Position numbers and translations under genes: made by a program
Notes under the pieces: generated by a model
Databases searched by the model: none
What the model was told of the DNA's origin: nothing
The model's input: only the letters and a program-made list of their open reading frames with translations
From: Treponema sp.
GTDB taxonomy: Bacteria; Spirochaetota; Spirochaetia; Treponematales; Treponemataceae
Assembly (NCBI GenBank): GCA_017617145.1
Contig: JAFZWX010000183.1
Coordinates: 1 to 38,092, forward strand
DNA: 38,092 nucleotides
Direction of reading: 5' to 3'
In this document: piece after piece, positions 33,389 to 38,092 of the stretch
Position numbering within the stretch: the stretch's first letter is position 1
Layout: every line of letters begins with the position of its first letter

Positions 33389-33470
33389 TTTGTCCGTTTT
33401 TCCAATATGATTTTAACACATTTTGTCCGTTTTTCCAAGAAAAAAATGTATATTTTGTCCGTTTTTCCAA
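33389..33470. repeat. Three direct repeats upstream of ATPase copy 2
   Basis: TTTGTCCGTTTTTCCAA is repeated exactly at 33389-33405, 33422-33438 and 33454-33470, with periods of 33 and 32 bp, about three helical turns. Its pattern TTTTGTnnnTTTTTCnA resembles the repeats before ATPase copy 1. Confidence 0.93.
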
Positions 33471-33483
33471 GAAAATTATCCTA

Positions 33484-33513
33484 TTGACCCTGTAAACCTT
33501 TATGCAATAGACT
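33484..33513 (+). promoter_or_regulatory. Candidate tatD promoter
   Basis: TTGACC (33484-33489), an 18-bp spacer and TAGACT (33508-33513), then 6 nt to the ATG at 33520. No Shine-Dalgarno is present. Confidence 0.45.
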
Positions 33514-33519
33514 CTCCTT

Positions 33520-34407
33520 ATGTTCAGCGATACACACTTTCACTTTAAGATGATGACAGAAGAACGCGGCGTGGATGGAGTTGAGGTTTTGAGCCAGCTT
33601 GCGCGACGTGACTGTTTTTTTGGACTTGATATTGGAACCCGCGCGGGAGATTTGCAGGGAAGACAGCTTGCCGTAGAAAAATGCATTGCGGGAGTGGCGG
33701 ACGCACGTCTTGCAGATAAAGCCCGCTCATTTATGTATTTTTCTGCCGGAATCTGGCCTGATGTTGAAAGCATTAAAGACAGGGAAAATCAGGTGAAGTT
33801 GCTGCGCGATTCTATTGTTGCCGCCAGTGCAGACCCCGATCAGGACACTCTTAATAGAAAAATCATCGCTGTAGGTGAGTGTGGACTTGACCATCACTGG
33901 AACCCAAGTGGCGAAGATGGCCGCTGCGAAGAAGATTTTGACGAACAGGTTTATCGTGGAGAACGCGAACTTTTTGAAGCACAGATTGAACTTGCCCGCG
34001 AACTTAAGCTCCCGGTTATTGTTCACAGCCGCGACGCCTTTGAAGACACACTTGAATGCATAAACAACATAGGCTATCACAACGGAATTATTCACTGCTA
34101 CAGTTACGGCATTGAAGAAGCACGCACCTTCCTTGACCTTGGCTGGTACATTGCACTTGGCGGCGGCATAACTTACACAAAAAAATCAAAACTCGAGCAG
34201 CTGCAGCAGCTTATCCGCTTTATTCCGTCTGACCGCCTTCTAACCGAAACTGATGCGCCATACCTTGCACCGGTTCCTTTTCGTGGACAGGCTAACTCAC
34301 CTGTTCTTGTAGAGCATGTTTTTAATTACATTGCACAGGCCCGCGACATTACGGTGGACGAATTAAACGCAACAGTAGATTCAAACATAAAATCATTATT
34401 TTTCTGA
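33520..34407 (+). CDS. tatD: TatD-family metal-dependent hydrolase/DNase
   Basis: 295 residues of the amidohydrolase-type TatD fold. Metal ligands are visible in order: DTHFH (His6, His8), VGECGLDHHW with the bridging Glu, VIVHSRDAFEDT, IIHCYSYG and LLTETDAPYLAPVPFRG. Members act as 3'-5' DNases or related phosphodiesterases in the cytosol. The N-terminal half has a longer than usual loop (about 25-75). The ATG at 33520 lacks a ribosome site, and a weak promoter ends 6 nt upstream, suggesting leaderless translation. Confidence 0.9.
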   Translation: MFSDTHFHFKMMTEERGVDGVEVLSQLARRDCFFGLDIGTRAGDLQGRQLAVEKCIAGVADARLADKARSFMYFSAGIWPDVESIKDRENQVKLLRDSIVAASADPDQDTLNRKIIAVGECGLDHHWNPSGEDGRCEEDFDEQVYRGERELFEAQIELARELKLPVIVHSRDAFEDTLECINNIGYHNGIIHCYSYGIEEARTFLDLGWYIALGGGITYTKKSKLEQLQQLIRFIPSDRLLTETDAPYLAPVPFRGQANSPVLVEHVFNYIAQARDITVDELNATVDSNIKSLFF

Positions 34408-34423
34408 TATTCCTGAAATTATG

Positions 34424-34432
34424 TGATATAAT
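34424..34432 (+). promoter_or_regulatory. Extended -10 promoter of the small membrane protein gene
   Basis: TGATATAAT (TG-n-TATAAT) lies 21 nt before the ATG, with AGGAGG between them. No clear -35 is seen. Confidence 0.55.
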
Positions 34433-34453
34433 ATTTTTATCAGGAGGAGCGTT

Positions 34454-34732
34454 ATGCAAACAGCAGCTTTGGTTTTGGGAATTGTTTCCCTTGTAATTGC
34501 AGTTGGTGGTGGAGCCGCAGGAATGGGCTGGGTTGGTTCAATCTGTGGTATTCTTGCAATCATTTTTGGTGCTATTGGTAAGAAAGCCGGAGGACCTCAG
34601 GCAAAAACAGCAAAGACCGGTATGATTCTTGGAATTATTGCACTCTGCTGGGGACTCATTGTTACAGTAGCATGTCTTGCCTGCATTGGTGCTGGAGCCG
34701 GAATTGGAGCTGGACTGGGACTCTTTGACTAA
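34454..34732 (+). CDS. Small membrane protein, DUF4190-like
   Basis: 92 residues with two or three hydrophobic glycine/alanine-rich segments (about 3-40 and 54-88) around a short basic loop (KKAGGPQAKTAKTG). The repeated pattern LGIVSLV...ILAIIFGAIG and TGMILGIIALCWGL is typical of small DUF4190-type membrane proteins of unknown role. AGGAGG lies 8 nt before the ATG. It precedes the lgt-like gene closely and may be co-transcribed with it. Confidence 0.8.
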   Translation: MQTAALVLGIVSLVIAVGGGAAGMGWVGSICGILAIIFGAIGKKAGGPQAKTAKTGMILGIIALCWGLIVTVACLACIGAGAGIGAGLGLFD

Positions 34733-34747
34733 ACTCTTCTTTTGAGG

Positions 34748-35539
34748 ATGTTCCCTTTTATAAATCTTGGTTTTATAAAACTGCCTCTTTACGGTCTTAT
34801 GATTGTAACAGGTATTCTGAGCGGTGGTGCAATCTGTAAAAAATTGTGCGCTGTTCAGAATATCAATTTTTATGATTTTATAATAATTTCGACAGTTGCG
34901 GGCGGTCTTGGTTTTGCAGGCGCCAAGCTTTTTTATCTTCTTGATTTTTACACACCCAAATATTTTTTTAAGGCGCTGGGCGATATGTTGCTTCATCCAA
35001 AGTCATCCGGTCTTATCGAAGGCGGATTTGTTTTTTACGGCGGATTACTTGGCGGCATTGCAGGATATTTTCTTGGGATAAAAATTGCAGGAACTGATGC
35101 CCGTACTTTTTTGAATACCTTTGCTTTTGCAATTCCATATGTTCATGCCTTTGGCCGCATAGGATGTTTTTGTGCCGGCTGCTGTTATGGAATTGAATAT
35201 ACAGGACCTTTGTCTGTTGCGGGGCATTTTCCGGTTCAGCTGGTTGAGGCGGCGTTGCTTTTTGTGTTTGCGTTTGTGGTGCTTGCACATATTTCGGCAT
35301 CTGTACCACTATTCCTATATTACATTCTTTACTATTCCACCCTCCGATTTTTTCTTGAGTTCCTGCGCGGCGACGAGGCAAGGGGCAGCGTGAACTTTGG
35401 AGCTGGAGTCTCTCTTTCAACATCCCAGCTCATCAGTCTGATTTTATTTATGGTCGACATAATCCTTATTGTTTTGATAAAATGCCGCAAAAGTGATAAA
35501 GTAAAACAAGAAGAGGCAACTGAGATTCAAAATGATTAG
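34748..35539 (+). CDS. lgt: Prolipoprotein diacylglyceryl transferase-like membrane protein
   Basis: About 263 residues and roughly seven membrane segments. Lgt landmarks are present: LPLYGLMIVTGI, FVFYGGLLGGIAGY, HAFGRIGCF, PVQLVEA and the final RFFLEFLRGDEARG. The Lgt signature, usually GRIGNFxNGE, is changed to GRIGCFCAGCCYG with four cysteines, so it may be a paralogue rather than the main Lgt. Lgt attaches diacylglycerol to the lipobox Cys of prolipoproteins in the inner membrane. The start is uncertain: ATG at 34748 or TTG at 34742, neither with an ideal ribosome site, perhaps coupled to the upstream gene. It overlaps the NUDIX gene by 8 bp. Confidence 0.8.
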   Translation: MFPFINLGFIKLPLYGLMIVTGILSGGAICKKLCAVQNINFYDFIIISTVAGGLGFAGAKLFYLLDFYTPKYFFKALGDMLLHPKSSGLIEGGFVFYGGLLGGIAGYFLGIKIAGTDARTFLNTFAFAIPYVHAFGRIGCFCAGCCYGIEYTGPLSVAGHFPVQLVEAALLFVFAFVVLAHISASVPLFLYYILYYSTLRFFLEFLRGDEARGSVNFGAGVSLSTSQLISLILFMVDIILIVLIKCRKSDKVKQEEATEIQND

Positions 35540-36023
35540 CACAACGCTTTGTTATATAGAAAAAAATAATTCTTATTTAATGCTCCACCGCACAAAAAAG
35601 CAGAAGGATGTTAACAAAGACAAATGGATTGGCATTGGCGGAAAGTTTGAGCCTTGCGAAAGTCCCTTTGACTGTGTAAAGCGCGAAGTTTTTGAAGAAA
35701 CGGGTTTTACTTTGAACAAGCCTGAATACAGGGGGCTTGTAACTTTTGTTTCGCGCACTTCCGACGGAGCCGAGCCTTATTATGAGCTTATGCACATTTT
35801 CTGGTGCGAAGATTTTTTTGTACCCGAAGGCAAAACTTATAAAAATCTTCCACAGTGTGATGAAGGTGAACTTGCATGGGTTCCAAAAGAAAAAATGAAA
35901 GATTTACCTCAGTGGGAAAGTGATGTTTTGTTTTTGGATTTAATAGAAAAGCGTGCCCCGTTTTTTTCCATGAAGGTAGAATATTTTGACGGAAAAATGG
36001 TCCGCGCCGTGCAGGAGAATTAG
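35532..36023 (+). CDS. NUDIX hydrolase, MutT/8-oxo-dGTPase-like
   Basis: 163 residues. The NUDIX box (37-59) is complete: GG, then five residues to Glu, then REVFEETGF with the metal-binding REXXEE core. The upstream WIGIGGKFEPCES fits MTH1/MutT-like enzymes that remove oxidised purine nucleotides, but the exact substrate cannot be read from sequence. It overlaps the 3' end of the lgt-like gene and ends 3 nt before the acyltransferase gene, so the three form an operon. Confidence 0.88.
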   Translation: MISTTLCYIEKNNSYLMLHRTKKQKDVNKDKWIGIGGKFEPCESPFDCVKREVFEETGFTLNKPEYRGLVTFVSRTSDGAEPYYELMHIFWCEDFFVPEGKTYKNLPQCDEGELAWVPKEKMKDLPQWESDVLFLDLIEKRAPFFSMKVEYFDGKMVRAVQEN

Positions 36024-36026
36024 CTG

Positions 36027-37280
36027 ATGAAAACTAAAGTAAAAGAACTAGCTTACGAAAAAGTCCTAGCTCTTAAACCCGAGCCATCAAAAAAGCCGAT
36101 TCGTCCCGGCTTGTTCTGGCGCCGTCTTATGGTGCTGCTTGGTAAGGGTGAGCTTAAGACAACAAACTTTAAGGCAAATTACATCGGCATGGAAAAGCTT
36201 GGAAAACGCGAACCGTGTCTTATTCTTATGAACCATTCCTGTTTTACCGACCTTTTGATTGCAGAAACTGTTTTTGCTAAACGTCCAATGAATATTGTCT
36301 GCACCAGCGATGGTTTTGTTGGAAAGAACTGGCTCATGCGCCACCTTGGCTGTATTCCTACAAACAAATTTGTTACCGATTTTGTTCTTGTAAAGAATAT
36401 CAAATACGCACTGGAAAAACTTAAAACTTCGGTTCTTATGTACCCCGAAGCAAGCTATTCCTTTGACGGAACTGCAACCCCACTGCCGGATACTCTTGGA
36501 AAATTCTTAAAGCTTTTAAAAGTGCCTGTTGTAATGGTGCGCACTTACGGAGCTTTTGCACGCGACCCGCTTTACAATAATCTTCAAAAGCGTCAGGTAA
36601 ATATCAGTGCCGATATAAAATATCTTTTATCGCCAGAGGATATTGAACAAAAAACTCATGCTGAACTCAATGATATTCTCAAAAAAGAATTCACCTTTGA
36701 TAACTGGGAATGGCAGTGCCAAAACAATGTAAAAATCACAGAACCTTTCCGCGCAGATTATTTGAACCGCGTGCTTTACAAATGCTGTAAGTGTGGTACA
36801 GAAGGAAAAATGCATGGCAAAGGCACAAAACTCACTTGCAGCGCCTGTAACTCAGAATGGACTCTTACAGAAGAAGGCACTCTTGAACCTGCTGATAAAT
36901 TCGCCATGATTCCCGCCTGGTTCCAATGGGAACGCGAACAGGTACGCAACGAAATTACCCAAGGAAAATATCACCTTAAAACCGAAGTCGAAATTTACAT
37001 GATGGTCAATACAAAAGCAATTTACCATGTAGGGCAGGGCGTGCTCGAGCATTCTGCTGCGGGCTTCACCTTAGACGGCTGCAACGGCAAACTTCACTAC
37101 GAGCAAAAACCTCAGGCAAGTTACAGCCTTTATTCCGACTACTACTGGTACGAAATTGGCGATATGATCTGTATTGGCGACATGAAAACCCTGTACTACT
37201 GCTTCCCAAAACAATCAGGCGATATCGTAGCAAAGGCACGAATTGCAACAGAAGAGTTATATAAAATGAATAAACAATAA
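36027..37280 (+). CDS. PlsC-type acyltransferase with C-terminal zinc ribbon
   Basis: 417 residues. The acyltransferase motif NHSCFTD (His70, Asp75) and the glycerophosphate-binding MYPEASYS (Glu141) place it with 1-acylglycerol-3-phosphate acyltransferases. After the catalytic domain (to about 240), a CCKC...CSAC zinc-ribbon-like site (Cys253-274) begins an extra domain of about 165 residues. That domain is not part of ordinary PlsC. The lack of a clear membrane span suggests peripheral membrane location. AGGAG lies 7 nt before the ATG. It may acylate a glycerolipid or another acceptor. Confidence 0.82.
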   Translation: MKTKVKELAYEKVLALKPEPSKKPIRPGLFWRRLMVLLGKGELKTTNFKANYIGMEKLGKREPCLILMNHSCFTDLLIAETVFAKRPMNIVCTSDGFVGKNWLMRHLGCIPTNKFVTDFVLVKNIKYALEKLKTSVLMYPEASYSFDGTATPLPDTLGKFLKLLKVPVVMVRTYGAFARDPLYNNLQKRQVNISADIKYLLSPEDIEQKTHAELNDILKKEFTFDNWEWQCQNNVKITEPFRADYLNRVLYKCCKCGTEGKMHGKGTKLTCSACNSEWTLTEEGTLEPADKFAMIPAWFQWEREQVRNEITQGKYHLKTEVEIYMMVNTKAIYHVGQGVLEHSAAGFTLDGCNGKLHYEQKPQASYSLYSDYYWYEIGDMICIGDMKTLYYCFPKQSGDIVAKARIATEELYKMNKQ

Positions 37281-37400
37281 AAGAAGATATGAAAGTGTAA
37301 GAAAAATCCTTTCTATTGCATTTTTTTTTTAATATGGTTAAAATTATCCAAAAGTTAAAAACCTGCGTTGCGGGCTAAAAAAAATGTTTTGGAGGACACT

Positions 37401-37847
37401 ATGTCTCTTAAGAAAACATATTCCGCTGATGGAAAAAAATGTACTGTAGTTTTTAATGTAAATGCAAATGCCGCAGCTGGTGCTGAAAAGATTTATCTTG
37501 TTGGAGATTTCAACAGCTGGGACGAAACTTCTATTCCTATGAAAAAAGGTCCGGACGGCTCTTTTTCTGTAAAAAAGCAGCTTGATACAAACAAGGAATA
37601 CCAGTTCCGCTATCTTTTGGATGGCAAAGCCTGGATTAACGACTGGAAGGCCGACAAATATGTTCGCTCAGAGTTTGCTAACGATGACAACTCTTGCGTA
37701 GATACAACTGTACCAAAGGCAGCTAAGGCTGCAAAAAAGCCGGCTCCAAAATCTGCAGCAAAAACAGCAGACAAAAAACCAGCTGCAAAGAAACCTGCCG
37801 CTAAGAAAGCTGCAAGTACAACAGCTAAAAAAACTGCAAAGAAATAA
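37401..37847 (+). CDS. CBM48/glycogen-binding domain protein with Lys/Ala tail
   Basis: 148 residues from the ATG at 37401, preceded by GGAGG 8 nt upstream. A single isoamylase-N/AMPK-type glycogen-binding domain occupies about 12-103 (KIYLVGDFNSWDE, then KEYQFRYLLDGKAWIND). Residues 106-148 form a histone-H1-like tail of repeated AAKKPA units. There is no catalytic domain and no signal peptide. It may tether something to glycogen, or bind nucleic acid through the tail. The GH13 protein in this window also has a lysine-rich stretch. Confidence 0.85.
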   Translation: MSLKKTYSADGKKCTVVFNVNANAAAGAEKIYLVGDFNSWDETSIPMKKGPDGSFSVKKQLDTNKEYQFRYLLDGKAWINDWKADKYVRSEFANDDNSCVDTTVPKAAKAAKKPAPKSAAKTADKKPAAKKPAAKKAASTTAKKTAKK

Positions 37848-37859
37848 TACCTGCATAAG

Positions 37860-37941
37860 AAGTCCTGGCACTCCCGCAGAAAATGCCTTCAGCCAACAGA
37901 GGAAGTTGTCATCAGTCATTTTCTGCTCCGTACCAGGACTT
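37860..37941. ncRNA. Large interrupted hairpin, possible structured RNA or terminator
   Basis: AAGTCCTGG (37860-37868) pairs with CCAGGACTT (37933-37941), and GCAGAAAATG (37876-37885) with CATTTTCTGC (37917-37926). The two stems are separated by near-symmetric internal loops of 7 and 6 nt. The apical loop holds CTTC/GAAG and CAAC/GTTG pairing options. No T tract follows on either strand. It lies between the CBM48 gene and a convergent gene. Confidence 0.5.
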
Positions 37942-37957
37942 ACTTTATATATACGTA

Positions 37958-38020
37958 TTAAATCATGTAAAAATCTAACCGAAATCTAACCGTAAATCAT
38001 GTTAGAATTCTAACCGAAAT
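37958..38020. repeat. Direct repeats TAAATCATGT / TCTAACCGAAA
   Basis: AAATCTAACCG occurs in tandem at 37971-37981 and 37982-37992, and TTCTAACCG recurs at 38008-38016. TAAATCATGT precedes both clusters, at about 37959 and at 37993. Together they form two related units of about 34 and 26 bp. Confidence 0.7.
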
Positions 38021-38092
38021 TATTTAGGTTTGATGGACATTTTCAGGAGCTGTTCCTGGAGAATGTCCACATTCTTTTTCAGTTCAAGCAGA
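38020..38092 (-). CDS. C-terminal end of an unidentified protein (partial)
   Basis: An open frame enters from the right edge and ends at TAA (38020-38022). The 23 visible residues, ending LLKMSIKPK, have a leucine/isoleucine heptad pattern (LLELKKNVDILQEQLL) like a coiled coil. Too little is present to name it. Confidence 0.55.
   Translation of the reverse strand, partial: LLELKKNVDILQEQLLKMSIKPK

Noticed and set aside
1..38092. rRNA, tRNA, insertion sequence or prophage genes
   Set aside because: No recognisable RNA gene, transposase, integrase or structural phage protein was seen on either strand.

Overview
The window looks like chromosomal DNA from a Treponema-like spirochaete, probably a gut or rumen plant-fibre degrader. 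This is inferred from AT-rich codon use, single-copy housekeeping genes of treponemal type, a stand-alone PTS IIA protein, poly-G promoter tracts and palindromic intergenic repeats. There are no rRNA, tRNA, phage, IS or CRISPR features.

Left part (1-10950). A partial Rex-like repressor at the edge is followed by a membrane-anchored lytic transglycosylase, an unrecognised 158-aa protein, PTS IIA, pgi and a GGDEF protein. Next comes a likely operon of argR, a threonine-synthase-like gene that has lost the PLP lysine, and a CE1-type esterase lipoprotein. purA and a GHKL ATPase-fold protein follow.

Alpha-glucan block (10957-16640, minus strand). malQ (GH77) overlaps by 4 bp a 1204-residue GH13 protein with a lysine-rich C-terminal extension. 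A small CBM48 protein with a Lys/Ala tail lies far right (37401).

Beta-glucan block (16704-33480), the most interesting part. Four paralogous ~680-700-residue GH5 proteins, one lipoprotein and three secreted, are dispersed on the plus strand. Between them lie a PIN toxin/antitoxin pair, a minus-strand cluster (134-aa protein, radical SAM, GNAT), a two-component operon, and two AAA/DUF4143 ATPases. The GH5 genes fall into two promoter classes. Copies 1 and 2 have a G-rich tract between -35 and -10, an unbroken run of 10 G in copy 1, which suggests phase-variable expression. Copies 3 and 4 and the two-component operon share the palindrome GAGTTNAACTC, centred exactly 31 bp upstream of the first base of a putative -10. 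This suggests a small regulon controlled by the adjacent NarL-type regulator. Both ATPase genes are preceded by three direct repeats of related T-rich sequence.

Right part (33520-38092): tatD, a small membrane protein, an lgt-like gene, a NUDIX hydrolase, a PlsC-type acyltransferase with a zinc ribbon, the CBM48 protein, a large hairpin, and the 3' end of an unidentified minus-strand gene.

Several genes have a -10 box only 6-10 nt before the start codon and no Shine-Dalgarno, so leaderless transcripts may be common here. All calls come from reading the sequence; no database search was possible.
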